A stretch of 5,812 bases of DNA from Bacteroidota bacterium. GTDB taxonomy: Bacteria; Bacteroidota; Bacteroidia; Chitinophagales; Chitinophagaceae. Each line of letters opens with the position of its first letter. Position 1 is the stretch's first letter. This document shows positions 1 through 5,812 of this stretch, piece after piece. The stretch spans positions 1 through 5,812 of the forward strand of contig CANETM010000114.1 of the NCBI GenBank assembly GCA_947441205.1, given 5' to 3'. The notes below the pieces were generated by a model. That model saw only the letters and a program-made list of their open reading frames with translations, did no database searches and was not told the origin of the DNA. The translations under genes and the position numbers were made by a program.

Positions 1-633
1 ACTAGATTTCATGCTTAAAATTATTTGGTGATAATCCAAGCTTCTAGCAATACGACAAAACTCCATTGCACTTTCTACCATTCCATTAGCTGTATCACCA
101 TACCTACTCATAATCCTATCACTTAATGAACCGTGATTGGTACCAATGCGCATAGCAGTTCCATGTTGTTTACATATTAAAACTAATGGCGAAAATCGTT
201 CTCTTATTCTTTCAATTTCTTCAATATACTCGGCATCGGTATATTCAATTTGTTCAAATTTTTTCTTGTCAACATAGTTACCTGGATTCACCCTTACTTT
301 TTCAACGATAGTTGCAGCAATCTCAGCAGCATTAGGTGTAAAATGTATATCAGCAACTATAGGTGTATCATACCCTTTTGCAATTAAAGCAGCTTTGATA
401 TTAGCTAAATTATCTGCTTCCTTTTTTGAAGGTGCTGTTATGCGCACTAATTCAGCTCCTGCTTCTATGCATTTAATTACTTGCTCCACTGTCTTATCAG
501 TATCCATCGTATCAGTAGTGGTCATAGTTTGAACCCTTATTGGATGTCCACCCCCAATAATCAAGTTACCTATTTTTACTTCTCTTGTAATAATTCGTTT
601 ATAAGCAGTTAAAGAGTTACAATAGTATTGCAT
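1..633 (-). CDS. ispG: 4-hydroxy-3-methylbut-2-enyl-diphosphate synthase IspG (GcpE), N-terminal part
   Basis: IspG catalyses the penultimate step of the cytoplasmic MEP pathway, reducing methylerythritol cyclodiphosphate to HMBPP with a 4Fe-4S cluster. The frame is open from an ATG at 633 to base 1, giving the first 211 residues. Visible family motifs are PIRVQTMTTTDTMDT (31-45), VADIHF (93-98), VRVNPGN (113-119), RIGTNHGSLSDRIM (162-175) and SMKSS at the edge, all from the TIM-barrel domain. The cluster-binding cysteines lie in the missing C-terminal part. The start is favoured because no other ATG lies between it and an in-frame stop 13 codons upstream, and YCNSLTAYKR resembles the usual Bacteroidota N-terminus. 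Those proteins are normally the long IspG form with a central insert of several hundred residues, which cannot be checked here. The gene begins 36 nt after the upstream lipoprotein gene and is probably co-transcribed with it. The incomplete end is the window edge, not a mutation. Confidence 0.96.
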   Translation of the reverse strand, partial: MQYYCNSLTAYKRIITREVKIGNLIIGGGHPIRVQTMTTTDTMDTDKTVEQVIKCIEAGAELVRITAPSKKEADNLANIKAALIAKGYDTPIVADIHFTPNAAEIAATIVEKVRVNPGNYVDKKKFEQIEYTDAEYIEEIERIRERFSPLVLICKQHGTAMRIGTNHGSLSDRIMSRYGDTANGMVESAMEFCRIARSLDYHQIILSMKSS

Positions 634-669
634 ATTAAAATTGATATTATTAACTAATATTTGATTCGT

Positions 670-1410
670 TTATCTTACTCCTTTTAAAAAACCTTGTTGT
701 AATAAAATAGTCTTTAATAAGTTCACCAGACTGGCATTATCAAATTGTGCATTATTTGATTTCAAATGCATAACAAAAAAATATGGGTGCTTATTCTCCT
801 CAACATATCCCACTATCCAAAAGTTTGGATCAATTGATTTTTCTGATCCAATCATATAGCTTAATTGATAACTAGCATTATCCTCTTTTAAAATCATTTT
901 TTTTAAAATATCCTGTGATTTTTTTTGAAAAGCTAATTGACCAAAATATAATTTTTTAATAAAACCTAATTGTTCATCGGCCGTTATAAGAAGTGATCCA
1001 TTATTCCAGAAATTGTTTAAATCATTACTCACAATACCTTTCCCATAATGCAATGAGTCAATCGTTTTTAAAATTGCTGTTCTACCTATTTTTTCAATGA
1101 TGGTATTGTAATAGTTCACCGAATCCAAACTTACCCAACTACTCGTATCATGTTTAATGTACCCTTTATCTAATCCGAGTAAAGCAGGTACTGCAAAAAA
1201 TGTATTTAGTGGCGCATAGGCGGAATCTTTATACAATGTCAAATTGGTTATTGTAAATTGCCCAGATCCGTTTTCCATAAGTGCAAATGTGCCCTTTACT
1301 TTTGCGCTATCCAATAGCTTAACAATATTGGGGTCGTTTTTTACATTGTTAGGAGAACAAGCATAAGCAAAAATCACCATCAAAATAAACACACTAAATC
1401 GCTTTATCAT
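670..1410 (-). CDS. Putative lipoprotein, class D beta-lactamase-like fold without catalytic residues
   Basis: This 246-aa protein begins with a signal peptide (K3, R4, hydrophobic 5-17) ending in AYAC, so Cys18 is a likely lipidation site and the mature protein would be membrane-anchored outside the cytoplasm. From about residue 40 it aligns by eye with OXA-type class D beta-lactamases: GTFALMENG (40-48), YAPLNTFFAVPALLGLDKG (65-83), NNFWNNGSLLIT (132-143), EQLGFIKKLY (146-155), FWIVGYVEENKHPYFF (197-212). The catalytic motifs are gone: STFK is NTFF (N69, F72), SxV is DSV (D96), YGN is YGK (K124) and KTG is MIG (186-188). The conserved Trp after YGN (W135) remains. Hydrolysis of beta-lactams is therefore unlikely; a binding, sensing or structural role is possible but unsupported. 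The reading frame is intact, so it is not a decayed gene at the DNA level. It could also be called a divergent penicillin-binding transpeptidase-family protein. It lies between a terminator and ispG. Gene reality is near certain; the fold assignment is a strong inference from remembered family sequences. Confidence 0.8.
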   Translation of the reverse strand: MIKRFSVFILMVIFAYACSPNNVKNDPNIVKLLDSAKVKGTFALMENGSGQFTITNLTLYKDSAYAPLNTFFAVPALLGLDKGYIKHDTSSWVSLDSVNYYNTIIEKIGRTAILKTIDSLHYGKGIVSNDLNNFWNNGSLLITADEQLGFIKKLYFGQLAFQKKSQDILKKMILKEDNASYQLSYMIGSEKSIDPNFWIVGYVEENKHPYFFVMHLKSNNAQFDNASLVNLLKTILLQQGFLKGVR

Positions 1411-1429
1411 AATATATATTTATTAATCC

Positions 1430-1437
1430 CAAAATTA
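1430..1437 (-). promoter_or_regulatory. Candidate Bacteroidota -7 promoter element
   Basis: Read on the minus strand this is TAATTTTG, an exact match to the Bacteroidota -7 consensus TAnnTTTG. It lies about 20 nt upstream of the lipoprotein start codon and just past the terminator of the preceding unit, where a promoter is expected. The -33 element is weak: at the usual spacing only GTGTTT is found, overlapping the terminator stem. Transcription from here would give a leader of roughly 15 nt and could serve both the lipoprotein gene and ispG. Confidence 0.35.
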
Positions 1438-1450
1438 CCACTTAATACCA

Positions 1451-1480
1451 ATAAAAACACCCCCAATTTTGGGGGTGTTT
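1451..1480 (-). terminator. Intrinsic terminator after the FKBP isomerase gene
   Basis: A perfect 10-bp inverted repeat (AAACACCCCC at 1455-1464, GGGGGTGTTT at 1471-1480) surrounds a 6-nt loop. On the minus strand the GC-rich stem runs into TTTTTAT, a proper U-tract, and it lies 23 nt beyond the isomerase stop codon. On the plus strand the stem is followed by AAAC, so it is poor in that direction. It separates the arginine/isomerase unit from the lipoprotein-ispG unit. Confidence 0.9.
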
Positions 1481-1503
1481 AAACTATTTTTATTGTGGAA
1501 TTT

Positions 1504-2241
1504 TTATTCTATACCCAATAATTCAACTTCGAAAATTAAAGTTGATCCTGGTCCAATGGTTGGACCTGCAGAACGCTCACCGTAAGCTAGTTCACTAGGG
1601 ATGAATAATCTCCACTTAGCGCCTACAGTCATTAATTGAACTGCGTCCTGCCATCCTTTAATCACCCCATTTAATGGAAATGTGATTGGCTCTCCTCTTT
1701 GAACAGAGCTATCAAATATTTCACCATTAATTAAAGTACCATGGTAATGACATTTTACCTTACTTTTTAAGGTAGGGTGTTCCGTTCCTGTACCAGGAGT
1801 TAAAATTAAATACTGCATGCCATTTGACATTTTAACAACGCCCTCTTTTTTGGCGTTAGCTTCTAAGAAAGCTTTTCCAGTAGCTCTGTTGATTGCGATT
1901 TTTTCTTGACTCATTTTATCTTGGTAGTTTTTAATACATACATCAATTAAGCTATCAGGGATTGCTGTTTTAGCAATCGTTCCATCAGCCATTCCTTTTT
2001 TGAACAATTCGAAATTTATATCCTGTATACCTTGTCCTTTTAAGCTTTGTGCAATTCTGTAACCTAAAGCATAAGATGCACTGTCTTTCGTATTTTTTAA
2101 CGATTGTGCTGGGGATTTGGTTACAGCCAATTTTGGTTTTGTTGTTGGTGCCCCTAATTTGGCTACCGGCTTTGTTTGAGCCATTGCTGTCAAGCTACTT
2201 GCCAAGACAACTGCCACCATTATTCCTTTTTTCATATTCAT
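1504..2241 (-). CDS. Secreted FKBP-type peptidyl-prolyl cis-trans isomerase (FkpA/Mip-like)
   Basis: This enzyme catalyses cis-trans isomerisation of Xaa-Pro bonds and probably acts as a periplasmic folding factor. A Sec signal peptide spans residues 1-21, with predicted cleavage at AMA-Q22. A Lys/Pro/Thr-rich linker (about 23-47) follows, then an FKBP N-terminal dimerisation-type domain (about 50-130; SYALGYRIAQSLKGQG) and a C-terminal FKBP domain (about 140-245). Residues matching the FKBP12 pocket are all present: Y166, F176, D177, F188, V193, I194, W197, Y220 and F237, so it should be active. At 245 residues the length is normal for this two-domain class. Two ATGs are possible (Met1 and Met3); either gives the same mature protein and no Shine-Dalgarno decides between them. 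The gene lies 49 nt after argH and is closed by a strong terminator. It may be read through from the arg genes or use its own promoter near the 2257-2272 palindrome. A functional link to arginine synthesis is not evident. Confidence 0.95.
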   Translation of the reverse strand: MNMKKGIMVAVVLASSLTAMAQTKPVAKLGAPTTKPKLAVTKSPAQSLKNTKDSASYALGYRIAQSLKGQGIQDINFELFKKGMADGTIAKTAIPDSLIDVCIKNYQDKMSQEKIAINRATGKAFLEANAKKEGVVKMSNGMQYLILTPGTGTEHPTLKSKVKCHYHGTLINGEIFDSSVQRGEPITFPLNGVIKGWQDAVQLMTVGAKWRLFIPSELAYGERSAGPTIGPGSTLIFEVELLGIE

Positions 2242-2256
2242 ACAATTAAATGTTTT

Positions 2257-2272
2257 ATTTGATTAATCAAAT
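2257..2272. repeat. Perfect 16-bp palindrome between argH and the isomerase gene
   Basis: ATTTGATTAATCAAAT equals its own reverse complement and lies in the 49-nt gap, ending 15 nt upstream of the isomerase start codon. It lacks a GC-rich stem and a following T-run on either strand, so it is not a good intrinsic terminator. Its form suits a binding site for a dimeric regulator, but no regulator is known from this window. A chance palindrome in AT-rich DNA is the main alternative. Confidence 0.4.
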
Positions 2273-2290
2273 CGAGCCTCAAAAATACAG

Positions 2291-3628
2291 CTAGCTTTCC
2301 AATAAATGCTGAATTTGACGCTCAACTTTGGCAAAATCCATGCGATTCAATACCTTTTTCAGCTCGTCTGCTATTTGAGCATTGCAAAGGTTCCCTATAC
2401 TTCCTTCATGGGTATGTGCCAATTTCGTTGAATAAGTGAAATTACCTTCTTCAATCGCTATTCCAACTTTTTTATAGGCGTCTCTAAATGGCATACCCTC
2501 ATTCACTAATTTATTCACTTCCTCAACACTAAATAAAAATTGATATTGGGTATCCTCTAAAATATCTTTTTTCACTTCCATATTTTCAATCATTAAGGAA
2601 GCCATTTCTATACAATTTTTTAACTGTTGAAAGGCAGGAAATAAATGCTCCTTTAACAATTGTAAATCACGATGATAACCGGAAGGTAAATTAGTAGTCA
2701 TCATCATAATTTCGTTAGGTAAAGCTTTTATTCGATTACAATAGGACCTGATGAGTTCAAAAACATCTGGATTTTTTTTATGCGGCATAATGCTTGAACC
2801 TGTTGTTAATTCTTCAGGAAATTTAATAAAGCCAAAATTTTGATTCATAAACAAACAAGCATCCATACTCAATTTTGACAAGGTGTCCGCAAAATTAGAC
2901 AAGGCTTGCGCAGTAACACGCTCAGCTTTACCTCGACCCATTTGAGCATATACCACATTATAATTTAAGGTATCAAAACCAAGCAACTCAGTTGTTCTTG
3001 TTCTATTAATAGGAAAAGAAGACCCATACCCAGCAGCAGATCCCAAAGGATTTTTATTAACTATTTTAAAGGCAGCTTCTAACATGATCATATCATCTAC
3101 TAAACTTTCGGCATAGGCCCCTAACCATAAACCAAAAGACGATGGCATGGCTAATTGTAAATGGGTATACCCAGGTAATAAGTCGTTTTTAAATTGCTCA
3201 CTCTTTGCCTGTAGTAAGTTAAATAAGACAGTCACAGATTTACTTAGGTCCATCAACTCAGAACGTAAAAATAATTTTAGATCCAATAAAACTTGATCAT
3301 TTCTGCTTCTTGCACTATGAATTTTTTTACCAATATCTCCTAACTTTTCAGTTAATAACATTTCCACTTGTGAATGTATATCTTCAACTCCTGCTGATAA
3401 TTGAAAATTGCCCGATTGTATGGATGTATAAATTTCAACCAACGCTTTTTTTAATTGAAATTGTTCATCTTTAGTCAATAACCCTACCTCAGAAAGCATA
3501 GTGGTATGCGCAATAGAACCAATAACATCATAAGCTGCTAGATATAAATCCATAGCTTGATCATTACCAATGGTAAACTGCTCTACGGATGTAGCTACTT
3601 TATTATTTTTTTGCCAAAGCTTACTCAT
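2291..3628 (-). CDS. argH: Argininosuccinate lyase
   Basis: ArgH cleaves argininosuccinate to arginine and fumarate in the cytoplasm, the last step of arginine biosynthesis. The 445-aa protein has the fumarase/aspartase superfamily fold, with HSARSRNDQV (104-113), THLQLAMP (155-162, catalytic His156) and the family signature GSSIMPHKKNP (277-287) carrying the catalytic serine on the mobile loop. Active-site residues are intact and the length is close to the usual 450-460. The start ATG overlaps the argE stop by four bases (ATGA, 3625-3628), which indicates translational coupling and fixes the start. The N-terminus MSKLWQKN fits the family's usual KLWGGRF-type opening, although the GGRF part has diverged. 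No terminator is seen between its TAG stop and the isomerase gene. Family members of this fold also include adenylosuccinate lyase and fumarase, but the motifs and operon context make ArgH clear. Confidence 0.97.
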   Translation of the reverse strand: MSKLWQKNNKVATSVEQFTIGNDQAMDLYLAAYDVIGSIAHTTMLSEVGLLTKDEQFQLKKALVEIYTSIQSGNFQLSAGVEDIHSQVEMLLTEKLGDIGKKIHSARSRNDQVLLDLKLFLRSELMDLSKSVTVLFNLLQAKSEQFKNDLLPGYTHLQLAMPSSFGLWLGAYAESLVDDMIMLEAAFKIVNKNPLGSAAGYGSSFPINRTRTTELLGFDTLNYNVVYAQMGRGKAERVTAQALSNFADTLSKLSMDACLFMNQNFGFIKFPEELTTGSSIMPHKKNPDVFELIRSYCNRIKALPNEIMMMTTNLPSGYHRDLQLLKEHLFPAFQQLKNCIEMASLMIENMEVKKDILEDTQYQFLFSVEEVNKLVNEGMPFRDAYKKVGIAIEEGNFTYSTKLAHTHEGSIGNLCNAQIADELKKVLNRMDFAKVERQIQHLLES

Positions 3629-4728
3629 GATGTAAAAATAGTTGAAAGTAATTGTATATAAGTTGAAACCCCCTGTTCAATTTCATTTAAATAAATAAAC
3701 TCATCGGCTGTATGACTTCGCGCTGAATCACCAGGTCCCATTTTTAAAGTAGGGAATGGCATTAGTGCTTTATCCGATGTAGTTACTGATCCATAATATC
3801 CCTTTCCTAATTTTAAACCCGATGTAATTAAAACATGATCAAATGCAATACCAGTTGAGCGCATTCTCAATGATCTTGGCGTTACAGTTGCTTGCACATT
3901 TTTGTCAATGGTTGCTAATATTTCCTCGAAGCTATACAACTCATTTACACGCACATCAACAACCATTTTACAACTTGATGGAACAACATTGTGTTGTTTG
4001 TTATCTGTTTCAATAACTGTAACACTCATTTTTACAGCACCTAATAACTCAGATACCTTATCAAATTGAAAGGTTCTAAACCAATTCAAGTCTGGCAATA
4101 TTTTGTACAATGCACTTTCTCCTTCTTCTCTTGCAGCATGACCCGCTTTACCTGTTGCTACTACATCCAAAACCATTAGTCCACGCTCGGCAATAGCCAT
4201 TTCCAATAGGGTTGGCTCTCCTACAATACCAAAATCAATGGGAGGCAATGAATTTAAAGCTAACTCAATTCCATCATGTCCTGAAATTTCCTCCTCTGCG
4301 GATGCAACTAAAATAATATTATAGGGTAAATTTTGTTGATCATAATAAAATAAAAAACAGGCAATCAAACTTACTAAACATCCGCCCGCATCATTACTTC
4401 CTAATCCAAAAAGTTTACCCACATTTTCAATTGGTGAAAAGGGATCCAAAGTATATCCTTTATTTGGTTTTACAGTATCATGATGTGAGTTAAGTAAAAT
4501 ATTAGGTTTTGCTTCATCGTAGTGCAAATTCATCGCCCAAATATTATTTTTAACCCTTTCTGTTTTTACATTCTTTTGATATAAATAATCTTGAATTAAA
4601 TCGGCCGTTTTATCTTCCTCTTTACTAAAAGAAGGCGTTGCAATTAGTTTTGATAATAACTGTTTTGCCTCCTTTTGTAATAAACTTATTTGAGCACTAT
4701 TTTCTTGTATGTTATTTGTCTGTGACAT
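3625..4728 (-). CDS. argE: M20-family N-acylornithine/N-acylcitrulline deacylase
   Basis: This is a cytoplasmic zinc-dependent amidohydrolase that removes the acyl group from an arginine-pathway intermediate. The 367-aa sequence shows the M20 order of metal ligands and catalytic residues: H82 and D84 (SHHDTV), D113 (GLGSNDAGG), E146/E147 (SAEEEISG), E171 (VGEPT) and H339 (SARSHTADEF). The lid/dimerisation domain covers about 178-285, including GKAGHAAR (193-200). All key residues are present. The neighbouring carbamoyltransferase appears to be of the N-acylornithine type, so the likely substrate is N-acetyl- or N-succinylcitrulline, not acetylornithine as in E. coli; this is inferred from context. 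Succinyl-diaminopimelate desuccinylase (DapE) is a related alternative made unlikely by the operon. The ATG overlaps the argB stop by one base (TAATG, 4726-4730) and the gene overlaps argH by four, so all three are probably translated in a coupled manner. Confidence 0.93.
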   Translation of the reverse strand: MSQTNNIQENSAQISLLQKEAKQLLSKLIATPSFSKEEDKTADLIQDYLYQKNVKTERVKNNIWAMNLHYDEAKPNILLNSHHDTVKPNKGYTLDPFSPIENVGKLFGLGSNDAGGCLVSLIACFLFYYDQQNLPYNIILVASAEEEISGHDGIELALNSLPPIDFGIVGEPTLLEMAIAERGLMVLDVVATGKAGHAAREEGESALYKILPDLNWFRTFQFDKVSELLGAVKMSVTVIETDNKQHNVVPSSCKMVVDVRVNELYSFEEILATIDKNVQATVTPRSLRMRSTGIAFDHVLITSGLKLGKGYYGSVTTSDKALMPFPTLKMGPGDSARSHTADEFIYLNEIEQGVSTYIQLLSTIFTS

Positions 4729-5510
4729 TATATCTTGATTGTGGTACCTGCAGTACCATTAATTAATTGGTTCAATTTTTCAGCTTTACCAATGATGACT
4801 GATTGTACACCACCTTCTAAAGCCAAATACGCGTTATCAATTTTGGGTATCATACCTTCAAAAATGACATTTTGATCTTTTAATGTACCGTATGCCGGTC
4901 GATCAATAAACGCAATCACTGAACTTGGATTATTAAGGTCTGATAATACGCCTTCTCTTTCAAAGCCATAAATCAAATGTACTTGGAAATGCTTAGCCAT
5001 TCCCGTTGCAATACTTTGTGCAATAGTATCGGCATTGGTATTAAGCAACTGACCATTCCCGTCATGGGTGATGGGTGCAATTACTAATTTCATATTACTA
5101 TTTAGCAATTGAGTAATCAATGACTCATTAATTCCGTCCACATCTCCTACAAAACCGTAATCTATTTTAGTACCGGTTCTTTTATGCGCACTCATTAAAT
5201 TTGCATCTGCTCCAGTCAAACCCATAGCATTCACACCTAGTGCTTGTAATTGAGCAACTATATTCTTATTAATATAGCCCGCATATACCATGGTTACAAT
5301 TTTCAATGTTTCGGCATCCGTAATTCTTCTTCCTTCGACCATGGTTTGAGCAACTCCTAATGCTGTCCCCAAACTAGTAGCTAATTTTCCACCACCGTGC
5401 ACTAAAATGGCCTGACCCTTTATTTTAGAAAAGGCAGTAAGGAATTCCGTTAACAATGTTGGATTGTCAACGATATTACCCCCAATTTTAATGACATATA
5501 ATTTTTCCAT
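4728..5510 (-). CDS. argB: N-acetylglutamate kinase (possibly N-succinylglutamate kinase)
   Basis: ArgB phosphorylates the gamma-carboxylate of an N-acylglutamate with ATP, the second step of arginine synthesis, in the cytoplasm. The 260-aa amino-acid-kinase fold matches the short E. coli-type enzyme. Visible are K8 with G10/G11 (VIKIGGN, phosphate binding), HGGGK (38-42), R62 (EGRRITD), N157 and D161 (NTNAD, substrate and catalysis) and K223 (GMIPKIDNA), which correspond to E. coli K8, G44/G45, R66, N158, D162 and K217. It lacks the extra N-terminal helix typical of arginine-feedback-inhibited hexameric kinases, so strong arginine inhibition is not predicted. In Bacteroidota that use the succinylated route, the substrate may be N-succinylglutamate; the sequence alone does not decide. 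The gene starts 44 nt after argF' with no hairpin between and ends in a one-base overlap with argE. Confidence 0.96.
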   Translation of the reverse strand: MEKLYVIKIGGNIVDNPTLLTEFLTAFSKIKGQAILVHGGGKLATSLGTALGVAQTMVEGRRITDAETLKIVTMVYAGYINKNIVAQLQALGVNAMGLTGADANLMSAHKRTGTKIDYGFVGDVDGINESLITQLLNSNMKLVIAPITHDGNGQLLNTNADTIAQSIATGMAKHFQVHLIYGFEREGVLSDLNNPSSVIAFIDRPAYGTLKDQNVIFEGMIPKIDNAYLALEGGVQSVIIGKAEKLNQLINGTAGTTIKI

Positions 5511-5554
5511 ATTTATTTTGTGTTCATCTTACTCAATTAACTTATTTTATGCTA

Positions 5555-5812
5555 CTATAAGGAGCTTAAAATAGAGGATAGCACCGATTGTGCAGCCCAA
5601 ACTCTATTCGATGCTTCTTTAGTTACTAAACTGTTGTTACCATCTAAAATCTCATCACTCAATTCTACATTTCTTCTCACAGGTAGGCAATGCATAACTT
5701 TTGCATTATTGGTTATTGCTAATTTTTGATTTGTTAACATCCAATTTGCATCTATGCAAAGTACTTTACCATAATCACTGTAACTGCTCCAATTTTTTAC
5801 ATATACAAAGTC
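5555..5812 (-). CDS. argF': N-acetyl/N-succinylornithine carbamoyltransferase, C-terminal part
   Basis: The frame is open to the window edge and gives the last 85 residues, beginning DFVYVKNWSSYSDYG. The enzyme transfers the carbamoyl group of carbamoyl phosphate to an N-acylated ornithine, forming N-acylcitrulline. The motif HCLPVRRN (about residues 42-49 of the fragment) contains the HCLP ornithine/carbamoyl-phosphate site common to carbamoyltransferases, with RRN in place of the HRG usual in ordinary ornithine carbamoyltransferase. The DFVYxKNW opening and the tail EASNRVWAAQSVL fit the Bacteroidota SOTC/AOTC type. The residue known to separate acetyl from succinyl preference (Glu92 in the Xanthomonas enzyme, Pro90 in the Bacteroides one) lies outside the window, so the acyl group is undetermined. 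An internal Met at 5740 is not the real start, because homologous sequence continues upstream of it. argB follows after 44 nt, as the next gene of the same operon. Confidence 0.92.
   Translation of the reverse strand, partial: DFVYVKNWSSYSDYGKVLCIDANWMLTNQKLAITNNAKVMHCLPVRRNVELSDEILDGNNSLVTKEASNRVWAAQSVLSSILSSL

Noticed and set aside
1..633. IspG as a truncated pseudogene
   Set aside because: The frame is open through base 1 with conserved motifs throughout; the missing C-terminal part is due to the window edge.
2049..2249. A 66-codon open frame on the plus strand
   Set aside because: It lies almost wholly antisense to the well-supported isomerase gene, resembles no family, and its hydrophobic composition follows from the opposite-strand codons.
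2242..2263. Promoter-like TTTG plus 19 nt plus TAATTGTA before the isomerase gene
   Set aside because: The -7 match is incomplete and overlaps the start codon, which would put the transcript start inside the coding region.
2772..2779. A run of eight T in argH (A8 on the coding strand)
   Set aside because: It encodes the Lys-Lys-Asn of the conserved MPHKKNP signature, so it is explained by protein constraint in an AT-rich genome.
4742..4758. Hairpin TGGTAC-CTGCA-GTACCA at the 3' end of argB
   Set aside because: The stem is only 6 bp, with no U-tract, and results from Gly-Thr-Ala-Gly-Thr codons. It is a possible weak structure before the argE start, but not supported as a regulatory element.
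5555..5740. A separate 61-residue protein starting at the ATG at 5740
   Set aside because: Carbamoyltransferase sequence continues in frame for 24 more codons to the window edge, so the Met is internal to argF'.

Overview
The window is AT-rich. All six protein-coding genes with a clear family assignment, and one divergent seventh gene, are read leftwards on the minus strand. The likely source is a member of the Bacteroidota; I cannot fix the family or genus. Four things point there: the carbamoyltransferase fragment carries the HCLPVRRN motif of the N-acetyl/N-succinylornithine type; start codons are preceded by A/T-rich sequence with no purine-rich Shine-Dalgarno; the IspG N-terminus resembles the Bacteroidota form; and one upstream region holds a TAnnTTTG-type -7 element.

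From right to left in transcription order, the window opens inside the 3' part of an N-acylornithine carbamoyltransferase gene (argF', 5555-5812, cut by the window edge). This is followed by argB (acylglutamate kinase), argE (M20 deacylase) and argH (argininosuccinate lyase). argB/argE overlap by 1 nt (TAATG) and argE/argH by 4 nt (ATGA), so this is a tightly coupled arginine-biosynthesis operon. The expected route carbamoylates N-acylornithine, then removes the acyl group from N-acylcitrulline, and ArgH releases arginine after the ArgG step, which is not in this window.

A 49-nt gap holding a perfect 16-bp palindrome separates argH from a secreted FKBP-type peptidyl-prolyl isomerase gene (1504-2241). 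A strong intrinsic terminator (stem 1455-1480) closes this unit just after the isomerase gene. No terminator is seen after argH, so the isomerase gene may be read through from the arg operon.

Beyond the terminator a second unit starts with a 246-aa putative lipoprotein (670-1410). It aligns by eye with class D (OXA-type) beta-lactamases over nearly its whole length, but every catalytic motif has been replaced, so it looks like a pseudo-enzyme. After 36 nt it is followed by ispG (1-633, C-terminal part outside the window), an isoprenoid-precursor enzyme. The pseudo-enzyme is the most unusual item here; the rest is ordinary biosynthetic and folding machinery. No tRNA, rRNA, CRISPR array, insertion sequence or phage feature was seen, and no stretch above 300 bases lacks a gene.
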